DNA from: Adiantum capillus-veneris
Lineage: Eukaryota; Streptophyta; Polypodiopsida; Polypodiales; Pteridaceae
NCBI GenBank assembly: GCA_014529385.2
Contig: CM043952.1
Span: 149,819,057 to 149,883,056, forward strand
Length of the DNA: 64,000 nt
Direction of reading: 5' to 3'
The position numbers and the translations under genes were made by a program. Below are positions 32,767 to 43,717 of the stretch, piece after piece. Within the stretch, counting starts at the first letter, position 1; every line of letters starts with the position of its first letter. The notes below the pieces were generated by a model, which did no database searches, was not told the DNA's origin, and saw only the letters and a program-made list of their open reading frames with translations.

Positions 32767-33089
32767 AGAGACTCATTGTGCCAAGAGTCGAGAATTCCAA
32801 TTGTACGCACCTCTGAAAGTTATGGGAAAAAAGGAAATTGGGGTTTCTCTCTCTCAGAAGGTGAGATTTAAGAACGTCATAGTATTGTAACAGTTCACGC
32901 TTTCCTTGCGAGACAGGGCTAGGAATCCTTTTTAATGGTTCGGACTCAAGTTACTCGGTGTGACGAGAACCTGTCCATTAGAATCTTGTCTATATTGACT
33001 ATGTTTTCTCAATTGAATAGGGCCTAGCGACCTGTCAGGTGCCCTCCTGTTGCCAAAAGGTTATGGTATCGGGGAGGGGACCTCACATG

Positions 33090-33103
33090 TGGTATCCGAG
33101 CCA
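33090..33103 (+). promoter_or_regulatory. Primer-binding site of C
   Basis: TGGTATCCGAGCCA begins two bases after the 5' LTR, a variant of the plant TGGTATCAGAGC site complementary to initiator tRNA-Met. Confidence 0.85.
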
Positions 33104-33190
33104 AGGTTAGGAAACTGGAAAAATTGACATTGTTTGAAAAATTTGGAAAAATGAATTGGAAACTTAAAGTTCGATAACTCACCAGCATTG

Positions 33191-33679
33191 ATGTTTCAGG
33201 AAGATGCCGACGCTGAGTATCGTAAGTTCAAAACCTTTGAGATAATGTATTTTGAGACTTGTCGCTCTTCAAATTTTTCTTTTCGATGCAACATGATGAA
33301 GATTTTGATGAAGGCTTTTACTCCTCCATCAACAAGAATCCAAAGGGGATGGGAACTTGCATGGGACTGCAATGGTAGCATCTTCTACATCAATGTGAAC
33401 AAGATCGGATGCCTCTCTTCTGATCTAAAGAAGCTTCGGTGGGGGGAAGAGCTGCGAGTGATTCAGCTTTATTACTTCCTTGGCACTACTAGATATGACT
33501 ACACTGTAATCTCAGAAGATGGCCTTGACATAACCTTAAACGAATGGGTTTACAATCAAGTGGTAAAGGTGATCCCTAGCTATAGGATCAAACCCATCTC
33601 TGTCCCTGATATCTTTCCTGAAAATAAAAGTCTTGTATTTTATGAACCCCACAAAGATGTGTATAAGAGCTACTATTGA
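33191..33679 (+). CDS. Extra leader ORF, WW-like (162 aa)
   Basis: An intact ORF between primer site and gag, where chromoviruses normally have none. Residues ~50-75 read RGWELAWDCNGSIFYIN, resembling the first half of a WW domain (GWE-x-W-x-x-x-G-x-x-Y-Y-x-N); the second Trp and Pro are not seen. The rest (for example LRWGEELRVIQLYYFLG) matches nothing I know. It is followed by a partly duplicated ~60 bp segment and AATAAAG (about 33868), like a host 3' UTR. It is best read as a captured host gene fragment; expression is unknown. It would lie in the possible gag intron. Confidence 0.45.
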   Translation: MFQEDADAEYRKFKTFEIMYFETCRSSNFSFRCNMMKILMKAFTPPSTRIQRGWELAWDCNGSIFYINVNKIGCLSSDLKKLRWGEELRVIQLYYFLGTTRYDYTVISEDGLDITLNEWVYNQVVKVIPSYRIKPISVPDIFPENKSLVFYEPHKDVYKSYY

Positions 33680-33699
33680 AATGAAATAGTAGATTGCAA

Positions 33700-34005
33700 G
33701 AACCTCTCCATAAATACCTATCGAATATACCACTATGTCCCTGGAAATCCAGCTTTGAGAATCATCTAGTTTTTAGCAAATCCAACCTTTGTACATATCA
33801 TGATAGAAGAAAGAGATGCTCATCTAGCTTCTCAATGAGATCCCAACTTTGTATATATCTTGATATAAATAAAGTTAGGGCATCTTGAACTTAGTGAAGT
33901 TAGTTGAGTTAATTGTTTTTTTGGTCTTCAGTTGTGGAAGTTTAAAGCACTTGATATAGCATTAGGTCTTTAAATCAAACCATCGACAAGTGTATTATTG
34001 CGTAG
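33700..34005 (+). other. Leader segment upstream of gag C
   Basis: An imperfect duplication: CATCTAGTTTTTAGCAAATC with TTTGTACATATCATGATAG near 33764, then CATCTAGCTTCTCAATGAG with TTTGTATATATCTTGATAT near 33822. AATAAAG lies near 33868. The segment ends in GTATTATTGCGTAG, a plausible splice acceptor just before the gag frame opens. Confidence 0.45.
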
Positions 34006-34802
34006 GTACCATCAAATGCTTTGTATACGGCCCTACAAGAGAAAAAACTTCTCTTGAAACAAGCCCAACCACCCGCATTCAAAGGCGAGGGAGCCCATGT
34101 CGAGCGTGACACTCAAGCCTGGATCGAGGCAATGGAAGACTATTTCGAAGCTGCAGGAACCCAACCTGTAAACCAAACTATGCTCGCAGTGTTTCATCTT
34201 GCTGGTGATGCAAAAATATGGTGGAAACAACATTGCAAGGACTTGGGTGTTTTAGGATCTTCCCAGTCTTGGGAGGAAATTAAAGAAGACGTTACAACAC
34301 GATATCTTCCACCTACTCATTGTGATGCCAAAATGCATGAATTCTTTGCTCTAAAGCAGTTATCTTTATCGGTGGGAGAGTATTACTCCAAATTTGTAAC
34401 TTTGCGAAGATATGCCGCAAAAATTTCTACTGAACAACATGTAGCACGGTTCTGTCAAGGGTTGAACAACCACTGGATACACACCTTGAAGCAATGAGAC
34501 CTATATCTCTCCAGGATGCTCTCTTAAGGGTTACACCGCTTGCCAAGGAAACAACTAGGAATCAAGGAAGAGGAAACTTTAGAAGCCAAAGGGCCAGACC
34601 CAACAATTGGAGCCCCAGACCTATTAATCAAGCTTATCAACCTCGCCCTATAGCAGCAACAACTACAGTAACTCAATCAAAATATCCAAATGTTTGTTGC
34701 TACAAGTGTGATGAGCTAGGTCATTATAGGAGTCACTGTCCTAGAAGAAGCATAGCAACAAACGCAAATGCCATTCCTGTAGCACAAAATGGTAGAGGTT
34801 GA
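34006..34802 (+). pseudogene. gag of element C (frameshifted)
   Basis: The body opens immediately after TAG with no ATG at its start. The retrotransposon-gag domain covers 34060-34490 (AWIEAMEDYFEAAG, WWKQHCKDL, FCQGLNNHWI). A frameshift near 34494 moves the reading by one frame into an Arg/Pro/Gln-rich stretch and the zinc knuckle CYKCDELGHYRSHC at 34698-34739, whose C, C, H and C are intact. TGA at 34800-34802 and TAA near 34974 interrupt the link to protease. Gag would assemble particles and bind element RNA. Confidence 0.87.
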
Positions 34803-36086
34803 ACTATTCATCGTGGAGGAAGGAATGTAGGAAGAGGATGTGGAAGAGGAGAAATGGCTCAAACTCATGCCATTATTATGGAAGAACCAACAGTGGGAGA
34901 CCAAGCTGAAGAGAGAGCAACTCTGCATGCCGCAATTGACAACCGGAGTGCTCGCCAGCAATATGCAGTCATTTAAGCACCAGGGTCTCACCAAGGTGAA
35001 AAAATTGAATTTTTGATTGATTGTGGAAGCACACACTCGTTTATCTCTCCTAAATGCATGAGAAAGCTAAAACTAAACCAGTATCTTGCTGGGAGACTAA
35101 TTGTGGAACTAGCAAATGGGAAGGAAGTCCTAACTCAGCATACAACAGGACATGTAGAATTTGAACTAGGGGGATACTCTACTTCTGCAAACTTTCACAC
35201 TTTACCTTTAAGCATTTATGATGGTATCTTAGGAATGGATTGGTTGAAACAAAATCAAGCTCATATTTATTGTGCACAAGGGAATTTTACCTTTACAGAC
35301 GAACTAGGGAATGAAGTTTTAGTTCAAGGAAATAATGGGAATCCAAAAGATTACTTAGTCAAGGCTAGTAGACTTCTTAAGGGATTACGAAAGGGTCAGC
35401 AAATCTATGCAGTTAAACTCAACAAGGTAGAGGACACGGATTCAGACTTTCAACCTAATTGGTTGAGAGAGTATTCAGATGTGTTTCCTAAAGATCTTAC
35501 AAGTCTTCCACCACCTAGAGAGGTTGATCACGAGATAGAGACTATCCCTGGTTGTGAACCTGTTTCGAAAAGACCGTACAAGATGTCACTCCCTGAGGAA
35601 ATCGAGCTTAAAGAGCAACTTAGGCAACTTATTGAGCAAGGATTTATCCGACCAAGTACTTCTCCTTGGGGTGCTCCAGCCCTTTTCCAAAAGAAGAAGG
35701 ATGGTTCTTTACGACTTTGCATAGACTACCATGGTCTTAATCAAGTCACCGTTAAGAGAAAGTATCCTATTCTTAGAATTGATGAACTCTTGGATAGGCT
35801 ACACGGGGCTAAGATCTTCACAAAGATTGATCTTCGCTTTGGATATTATCAGATAAGAATCAAAGAATCAAACATTCCAAAGACAGCTTTCAATACTAGG
35901 TATGGACATTATGAGTTCACAGTAATGTCTTTTGGCCTTACTAATGCTCCTGCAAGCTTCAATCGACTAATGCAGGATATTTTTAGACCTTACCTGGATG
36001 ATTTTGTCTTGGTTTTGTGTGATGATATTTTGATCTACTCTAAAGATGAGGTGGATCATGAAGAGCATGTTCGTAAAGTATTATAG
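34803..36086 (+). pseudogene. Protease and reverse transcriptase of C
   Basis: Protease: [13 protein letters not shown] at about 35007-35045 (Cys where Ser/Thr is expected after the catalytic Asp), later [52 protein letters not shown] and [13 protein letters not shown] (catalytic DD near 36020). The frame 34974-36086 is uninterrupted, then TAG at 36084-36086 replaces what is normally Gln in the VLQLL stretch. The P of MPFGL is S here. Confidence 0.9.
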
Positions 36087-36871
36087 CTCTTATGTCAACA
36101 TCAGCTTTATGCTAAGAAGAGTAAATACCTTTTTCTCGGCCCAAGTCAGCTATCTTGGCTTTACTATATCTTCCAAAGGAATCTCAATTGACCGAGATAA
36201 AGTTAAGGACATCGTAGAATGGCCTCAACCTACTTCCGTCAGTGAAATAAGGGGATTTCTTGGGATCACAGGATGGTACCGGATATTGGTTAAGGATTAT
36301 GCTCTTATTGCGGCACCTTTAATAGAGTTATTAAAGAAAGGGATGAGAATCGAGTGGAGAGCCAAACACGAGGCCAGTTTTGCAAAGCTAAAAGGTTACC
36401 TAGTATCAACTCCTATTCTTAAGCTTCCAGATTTCAATAAAGAGTTTAAAGTTATAACGGATGCTAGCAAACTTGCTTTAGGGGGAGTCCTTACTCAAGA
36501 AGGTAGACCTCTAGCCTGTACTTCTCAAAAGCTTAGAGATCATGAGAAGAATTACCGAACCCATGCTTAGCAATCATCCATGCATTAAAGTTATGGAGAC
36601 ATTATCTTCTCAGTCTCGCAAATTTCAGTTAGTTACTGATCATAAAATCTTGAAGTGGATCTTTACATAACCCAATCTCAACATGAGGCAAAGGAGATGG
36701 ATTGAACTTCTTCAAGAATACGACTTTGATATAAAGTTTAGACCTGGGAAGGACAATGTAGTTGCAGACGAGCTTAGCCGCAAAGATTTCCTTAGTGCTA
36801 TCTCTATACCCAATAATCCTATATGGGAAATAATCAAGGAAGCAGCCTTAAAAGACCCAGATTATCAGTAG
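36087..36871 (+). pseudogene. RNase H region of C
   Basis: A frame change follows the TAG, then VSYLGFTISSKGISIDRDKV and GFLGITGWYR (RT connection), FKVITDASKLALGGVLTQEG (first RNase H Asp), KLRDHEKNYRTH, a frameshift at about 36570, VTDHKILKWIFT with a TAA where Gln is usual, and FRPGKDNVVADELSRK. A TAG at 36869-36871 closes it. Confidence 0.88.
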
Positions 36872-38266
36872 TTGTCTTGGCAAATTCAACAAGGCATAAT
36901 ACCTGAAGCAAGGATCATATCATTAAAGGATTACTCTGTTCAACAGGGATGTCTTTATTTTCAACAAAGGCTTTGTGTACCTAAGGACCCAACACTGAAG
37001 AAAGAAATCATATTTGAGGCTCATGGTAGCCCAACATTAGGACACCCTGGGTATGCAAAGACCCTAAATGCTGTTAGAAGAAGCTACTTTTGGCCAGGAA
37101 TGAAGGGGGATGTTCTTCGCTATGTGAAGCGATGTCTCTCATGCCAACGGATTAAAGCTAAAAGAATCAAGCTACCTGGACAGCTTCAACCTCTTGATAT
37201 ACCCCAAATGAAGTGGGAATGTATCAGTATGGACTTTGTCACGGGATTATCCTCTGTTGGAGGCTATGACTCAATATTTGTTTTTGTTGATATGCTCACT
37301 AAGGTAGCCCACCTGATGCTTGTAAAAACCACCTTCACTACCTCGAACATTAGCCAAATCTTTGTAAAGGAAATATTTAGACTTCATGGTCTACCAAAGA
37401 GAATTGTTAGCGACAGGCATGCAAAATTTACTTCAAAGTTTTGGAATTCACTCTTTCAAGCCATCGGAACACAACTGTGTTTTAGCACAACATATCATCC
37501 TTAGACAGATGGTCAGACTGAAAGAGTAAACCAGGTGATTGAGGACATTCTTAGAGCATATTGTTCACACGAACCAAAGAAATGGATCCAATATCTACCT
37601 TTGGTTGAATATGCCTATAATGCCTCTGACCATAGAAGCATTGGCATGTCACCATTTAAGGCTCTTTATGGTCAAGAATGTTTGGCTTCGTTAAACTTCT
37701 CAGATCCTACTATCAAGGTAGAAGCTTCAAAGCAAATGCTCAAAGATATGGAAGCCCAAACCAAAGCAATACGTAAGGATATTCAAGCTGCTTAGGATAC
37801 ACAAAAGCATTATGCAGATAAAAGGAGATCATACCGAATCTTTAAAGAAGGAGACAAGGTATTCCTTAGGGTCAGGCCCAAGAAAAGTAACCTATCCTTG
37901 GGAAAGTACAAGAAGCTCAGCCCAAGATATTGCGGACCCTATGAGATTGTCAAAGTAATAAGTGATCAAGCGTACAAGCTAAAGCTACCTTCTAACCTCA
38001 AAATTCATGATGTCTTCCATGTTAGTCTACTAAAACCCTATGTTGCTAACCCCGATCAACTTTTGGATACCAAACAAATAGTTGTTCCAACTCAAGGAGT
38101 CCTTGAACTTCAACCTGACTATATCCTAGAAACTCGAGAAAGAAAACTTAGGAATAGAAGCATCATCGAACACCTCGTCAAATGGAAAGATTTCCATGAA
38201 GAAGATGCAACATGGGAAGATGAAATAACTCTCCTTAAAGATCATCCGGACATACCTTTGAGATGA
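36872..38266 (+). pseudogene. Integrase and chromodomain of C
   Basis: HHCC finger: EAHGSPTLGHPGY ... RCLSCQRIK (about 37018-37150). Catalytic core: D in SMDFVTG (37227 region), D in IVSDRHAKF, E in DGQTERVNQ. TAG at 37502-37504 sits in the usual HPQTDGQ motif, and another TAG near 37793 where AQD is usual. KLSPRYCGPYEIVKVI and HDVFHVSLLKPYV follow. The C-terminus (LETRERKLRNRSIIEHLVKW with DATWEDE) is a chromodomain with the aromatic W and WE residues. It would target heterochromatin. Confidence 0.92.
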
Positions 38267-38296
38267 GGACATCTCAATTTTTCAAGTGGGGGAGAA
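38267..38296 (+). promoter_or_regulatory. Polypurine tract of C
   Basis: AAGTGGGGGAGAA ends directly at the first base of the 3' LTR. It is preceded by the GAGGACATCTCAATTTTTC segment typical of chromovirus 3' ends. Confidence 0.85.
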
Positions 38297-40960
38297 TGTC
38301 AGGTCTCTGCCACCCTTGGAAAGGGGATTCCCATGTAATGGAATACATATCAGGCCATTTTGGTCATAAACAAAACGTTACTATTTTTGGCACTTTTTCT
38401 AGCTTTGATGAGCCAATGTTAAATATATTATCGTAAGATTTTCAAAAATAAAATTTTTACTTGTTTATCATTTTCGTCCAAAAATAGAAAGTTTTGAGGT
38501 GCTTACACCCACCTAGACGCGATCGTCTCGTCTAAATTTATCCCATCCTGAATTTCCATAAAAATAGCTGTCTGTCTCAAAAAATACTAAATATAGCAGG
38601 TGTGTGCATTTGACACCTTAGTCTGTCATCCTCAAGCTCGTCTTTTAATAGCAAGTTTCAAAATTGAATTCCGACAAGCCAAGCTCACTTTAGACAATTA
38701 AATTTCATCCTAATGTTAATCAATTAAATCCTAAGCCTAAGGTATGCATGTGCATGAGCATGTATGTGCATGTGTATGTATGGGTATGTGTATGTATGAA
38801 CATAAATGACCCATGGCCATAGCCCATATCTTATGGTATGTTGACCCTAAGCATGGGTAAGTACATGAGGTGTATCACTCAATTGGGTAAAAGGGGACAC
38901 CTCTAGTGGTAAGTGAGAGGCTTGTGACACCTCTAATCCTTCATTTGGCAAGAGGGGGTGAGCAAGGGAGGTATGGGCATGGCTTGGACCTCAAGCAACC
39001 TCCAAACCCCTATATAAAGGCCATTCACACTCAATTTTAGACACACTTGAACACACTTGGGAGAAGGGAGCTCTGCTGCTGTGGCAATTAACTTGGTGGC
39101 TTCTACATCAAAGCTTTGAGAGATCAATACCTCCAAAGCACATTGGGTAATGCAAATCTATTTTTTAATCAAGATATTATCAATCTCTTCTCTCAATTGG
39201 AATCCTTTCCAATTTCTTACATACATTATCATCCAATTGGAATCCTTTCCAATTGATATCATATTGCCATTCAATTCGAATTATTTCCAATTGCTACTCT
39301 ACTATCAAATGCTATACTCTTATTTACCTATCCTCAATTGAAAATCAACAATCATTATATCTATTTTATGGTAATTTCTCTACATTACAAAGTAATGAAG
39401 GTCTCACTGCTCGCTTACATAATTAATTGTGTTGACTGCATGCACAATTCTTCATCAATGTAACCTAAATATTTGCATGAATTAGCTAGAATATTCAAGA
39501 ATTGTCCAACTAAAATGATGGATTGTTCTTGCAAGTATATATAAGTGATTAATCATGAGATTAGTGCATAAATGGATGGTGTGAATGAGTATTGTCTATT
39601 AGACCTTGCATAAAATTTCTTGCCTACCATAAGCATAAATCATTGGAATAGAAGTGTAAGAACAGATGAAATTAACATTCCATCAACCTTATTATCAAAT
39701 TGGTTTTTGCACTATTAGTTCTTACACATTTTCAAGTTAGTTAGAGACAAGATGGCCCCAAAAAGGACCCGTGTTAGCGAGACTCACAATGATGAGGCTG
39801 ACACTAGCCGAGAAGCTGATAAAGGAAAAAGAATTGCCTTGGAGGATATGCCACCAAACTCGCCAGGAAATGGTCCTAGATTAGACAAAGTTGGAATTAA
39901 TTTTGTCAAGTATTTGCATTCATTGCATAGACAATAGAGTAGAAAAAGGGAAAACAATCTCCATGGATCATAAAACCATCACAAATTACGGAATATGTTT
40001 TATATAATTTTCTTGAAAGAGTAAAAGATTGTTTGGAAAGTAATTTGTTTGCTCGTAGGAAAGAAATGTTTGCCTAGTAGAAGAACTCTCGAACCTTCCT
40101 CATTCAAAATCCTATACTGATATAGTCAAAATTCCCTTTGATATCCAGAGAAGAGAGCTTAGCGGAGTGAACACTAAAGCAGTGCATATGGTTGCACACA
40201 TCTTGCGGGTTGGTGCCCAGAATGCAAGATAGTACTTGTCGGTTGTTGCCCAGGTTGCAAGTTAGTCACTGCGGGTTGGTGCAAGACAATTTAGTTGTAT
40301 GGGCAACTAAAGACACCGAGAGCAATAAACTCTCGCCAAGAGGAGTGAACTCCTGGGGTTGGGATATTTTAATGAAGAAGGATGGTATGTTGTTTTTCTT
40401 CTAGAAGGATTGTCTTGGTGCCGATTTGAAATTGGTTGAAGGGCTGTCTTAATGAATTTGTGATGGAAACCCAAAAAAGGAACTTTGTGTATGAACAATG
40501 ATGTGGTAGTAATTAGAAAAAAAGCAGAACAAAGTGTGAGTGTGGGGGTGGAAAGTGGGGACTGGCTCAGGTTGCCAGTCAAGGATGGGTGGTCTTGATT
40601 AGTGGAGAAACTCTCCTCTCCCTCTTGTAAAAGAGAAAATTAGAGACTCATTGTGCCAAGAGTCGAGAATTCCAATTGTACGTGCCTCTGAAAGTTATGT
40701 GGAAAAAGGCAATTGGGGTTTCTCTCTCTCGGAAGGTGAGAATTAAGAATGTCATAGTATTGTAATAGTTTACGCTTTCCCTACGAGACAGGGCTAGGAA
40801 TGCTTTTTAATAGTTCGGACTCAAGTAACTCGGTGAAGAGAACCTGTCCATTAGAATTTTGTCTATGTTGACTATGTTTTCTCAATCGAATAGGGCCTAG
40901 CGACCTGTCAGGTGCCCTCCTGTTGCCAAAAGGTTATGGTATCGGGGAGGGGACCTCGCA
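38297..40960 (+). repeat. 3' LTR of element C
   Basis: 2664 bp, TGTCAGGTCT to GGACCTCGCA. It carries the second TATA box at 39011 and the second copy of the LTR ORF at 39752-39937. It keeps a single copy of the 22 bp repeat. Confidence 0.95.
39752..39937 (+). CDS. LTR-internal ORF, 3' copy (61 aa)
   Basis: Same start and stop as 31841-32026, with two residue differences (Thr to Arg before LDKVG, and Phe to Ile after it). The possible donor is weakened here (AAA|GTTGGA instead of AAG|GTTGGA). In this position it could only be expressed from the 3' LTR into flanking DNA. Confidence 0.4.
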   Translation: MAPKRTRVSETHNDEADTSREADKGKRIALEDMPPNSPGNGPRLDKVGINFVKYLHSLHRQ

Positions 40961-40965
40961 AAGAT

Positions 40966-41382
40966 AATATTGAGGTGGAGATGAAGATAATGTTGACATG
41001 GAGGCAAGGAGTGTGGGTAGAGAGTGAAGGCTATAGAGTAGTTGCTGGCCCACTACCATGAAGAGTATTGGCCTCATCAAAAATCTTATGAAAATTATTC
41101 ATAGCTCCTTGGAGTTTCCTTTGCAGGTTGCACTTTCCTACACGTGGCAATTCTCTTCACTTTTCCATGACACTATAGCTCCTTGGAGTTTCCTTTGCAT
41201 GTCGCAATTTCCTACACATGGAAATCCTCTTCACTTTGTCATTACACTACAATATAAACATAGAATATAGATTCTAGTGTGCTTACGGAGGACTCAAAAC
41301 ATTTCATTGTATGTGGAGTTTTTTCTTACCATAGCCAAAAAACCATTTGAGGGAATGAAAAACCTTTGAATGGGCGGTAAGA

Positions 41383-41421
<39 letters not shown>

Positions 41422-41486
41422 CCCCCCCCCCCCCCCCCCGCCCAAAGTTCTTTAGCCACTACACGTGAACGTTTATCAACATGTAA
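40966..41486. repeat. Spacer with 74 bp tandem duplication and CT/poly-C
   Basis: ATAGCTCCTTGGAGTTTCC starts at 41101 and 41175; the two 74 bp units are about 85% identical. A (CT)n tract at 41385-41418 runs into 21 C (41419-41439). No gene. Confidence 0.8.
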
Positions 41487-41671
41487 TGAAAGAGTGTGTG
41501 TGCAGATGCGTGTGTACAAGAGATAGGAAGGATACTTTGTGTGGGTGGAGCTAACCTCTCAAGAAAAAGAATGAGAGAGCTCCTTGTTTTTGTATATGCA
41601 CAAAGAATATGGCAAAAGTAAGTGAATGGTAGGAGACTATGTCCGACATGGGGTAAGGCATACCACCAACA
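41487..41671 (-). repeat. 3' LTR of F
   Basis: 185 bp. Shares with 56719-56907 the series TGAAAGA, GGAAGGATA, TGTGGGTGGAGCTAA, CTCTCAAG, TTGTATATG and GGTAAGGCA in the same order. Confidence 0.6.
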
Positions 41672-42780
41672 ACCTCCCACTTAAAGGTGAGTGTGCCGAT
41701 AAGTGGATCCACTATGTGACCTAGTAGAATATACAATGGTTGGTGAGAGACTCTCTCAACCTACACCCACTAGCTCTTTTAAAGCATATGCATGTTTCCA
41801 TATAAGCCCTAGTGGTGTGCAAAAGCACGTATCTTTGATAGAATGTAAATGCATATCTTATAGATCTTCCATAATGACTTGCACAGCCAGTGTAAGTCAT
41901 CTCTTGATTGATAGACCCAATTGTGAGATAAAAGCACGTATCTCTGATAGAATGTGCATGCATGTCTTATAGGTCTTCCATAATGAACTGCATAGCTCCA
42001 TGATGAATCATGGTAGTGTCAGTCATTGCTCGATTGATAGACCCAATTGAAAATGCTCCCACTGTAGTTGATATTTTGGGTCTTGACACTATAAGGTTGC
42101 ACATGAGACTCCAAAAGACTGACAAAAGTTGTGCAACCTTGGCTATCCTAGCCCTCTTAGCACTATCTACATTAAATGAGTCATCACCATCATGACTAGT
42201 CATGTATGGATGCGATGACTCTAACTATGGGAGGACCAACTCCCCCTCATCCATAGGGACTAGATCCACATGTCTTGACATAACAATATTAGACTCTAGC
42301 ATGAGCATATTAAAAAACTCTATATCTTCCATCTCTGTAGTAGGAGGCCTCTCTATCCTAAGAAGGTAAACCTACTCTGTCTCGCAAAAGTATGGCCGAT
42401 ATAACTTAGTAGTAACAGACATGTCATGCACATCAATCTAAAGATCCATGAAAGAGACCTCTCTCAATTCTCACTGACATATCATGCACATCAATCTAGA
42501 GATCCATGAAAGAGACTTGTGTCTCATCTCTTGCTGACATGTCTACAACAAAATCAAGAATGAACCATCTTTTGCATCAGATACATGCATGGGGTAGATC
42601 AAGCCACTCCAAGCTCCACACTCAATCATTTGTGATTCCCAATGCATGTGGAAAGGCTACTCTCTAGCAGTATCTGAAACCCACAATCTCTTAACTATCT
42701 CATTGAGATCAAAATTCATCTCAACTACGGAACATAACACACATCTCAAAGTGTATATGCTGCACCACTAGGCAATGATA
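41672..42780 (-). other. F internal sequence, 3' part
   Basis: No recognisable coding domain on either strand. It contains an imperfect 117 bp tandem duplication starting AAAAGCACGTATC at 41821 and 41938, each copy ending in TTGATAGACCCAATTG, and a 58 bp duplication around 42418 and 42476 (ATGCACATCAATCTA). ORFs across it are short and unsupported. Confidence 0.55.
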
Positions 42781-42785
42781 TCCAA

Positions 42786-43704
42786 TGTTAGCAGTCCGTC
42801 ATGACGAATGCCTGTACATGGCTATCTAGCACTAACATAATATGTCAATACTCAAGGAAGTGACTTGGATGGGGCATGGAGACTCTTTGAGGTTGTCAAT
42901 CCTCAAGAAGTGAACCTGATAAGCAAATACATCAACTCAATGAGCAAATCACCACTCAATGATCAGGAAATCTACCTATGTCCTTTCTCACTGCTCTCGA
43001 TCATCACGTCATTTCATCGACTAAACGGGTCAAATTGTCACAAAACTTTAAGGGAAGCTTCATTAGGTCTAAAGGGACAAGTCTACAAAGTCTGGTAGCA
43101 TTCCATCAAGGTACATGGATCGCAACTCATCATGATCCAAGTCATAGAATTTGCAACAAAACATCCCAATCAGGTCGCCCTAAGGTGCAATAACACTCTC
43201 CTATGTTCAAAATGTCAAAAAATAGTGATTTAGACACTCAAATCTAAAGATTAGGCTTGTAAATACATAATTGCAACAAACCATAATAAAATTTGCAATG
43301 CTTACACTTAATTGAAAGAGCACAGAAAGATGAGCACAATGCAAGTTTTGGAATTGAAATTGGATTTAGCCAATCATTAGAAAAGTTGATTATAAGTTGG
43401 AGCTACTTGGCCGCTTGAGCGTACGTACAAGAGAGCTTCTTCTTTCTCCAAAAGATAAGCCTCCTTTTCACATTGAGACTATTGTCTTTTATACCTAGGA
43501 CTTTCTAAATGGTTAGTGGCTGGCTCGCATGGGCATTTACAAAGATCATGAAAGAATTACAAACTCATGGAATGGATCTGCTACTCTAAAATTAGGATTT
43601 ACCTACGATATAGCTGCACTAGCTCAAAAAAAAAAAGAGTACAGTTTCATTAAAAATGTGGTGTCCGAGCTGGGTGGGTGCCCGTATGCTAAATCTACCA
43701 AACA
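42786..43704 (-). repeat. 3' LTR of E
   Basis: 919 bp, TGTTTGG...GCTAACA on the minus strand. It aligns with 46335-46750 plus 55187-55651 throughout (for example AATATGTCAATACTCAAGGA, TAACACTCTCCTA, GAAAGAATTACAA). It keeps the uninterrupted version of the site where B landed in the other copy. Confidence 0.85.
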
Positions 43705-43717
43705 CTCCCCCCTTTCT

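Larger units (their letters stand above)
30376..33087 (+). repeat. 5' LTR of element C
   Basis: 2712 bp from TGTAAGGTCT to GGACCTCACA. High identity with 38297-40960; differences include three versus one copy of a 22 bp repeat and short deletions around 32350. It contains a TATA box and a 61-codon ORF, both conserved in the other LTR. Long for a chromovirus LTR. Confidence 0.95.
30376..40960 (+). mobile_element. Chromovirus C (Ty3/gypsy), 10.6 kb, both LTRs
   Basis: LTRs 30376-33087 and 38297-40960, primer site at 33090, an extra ORF, gag with CCHC, PR, RT, RNase H, integrase and a clear C-terminal chromodomain, then a polypurine tract. The flanks AACAT (30371-30375) and AAGAT (40961-40965) are a target duplication with one change. 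It belongs to a different chromovirus lineage from A and B ([14 protein letters not shown] ending in a canonical chromodomain). Stops in RT, RNase H and IN make it defective. Confidence 0.95.

Noticed and set aside
41967-42203. Minus-strand ORF as Copia pol C-terminus of F
   Set aside because: Position would fit, but no RNase H or integrase motif is present, and part of it lies in a tandem duplication.
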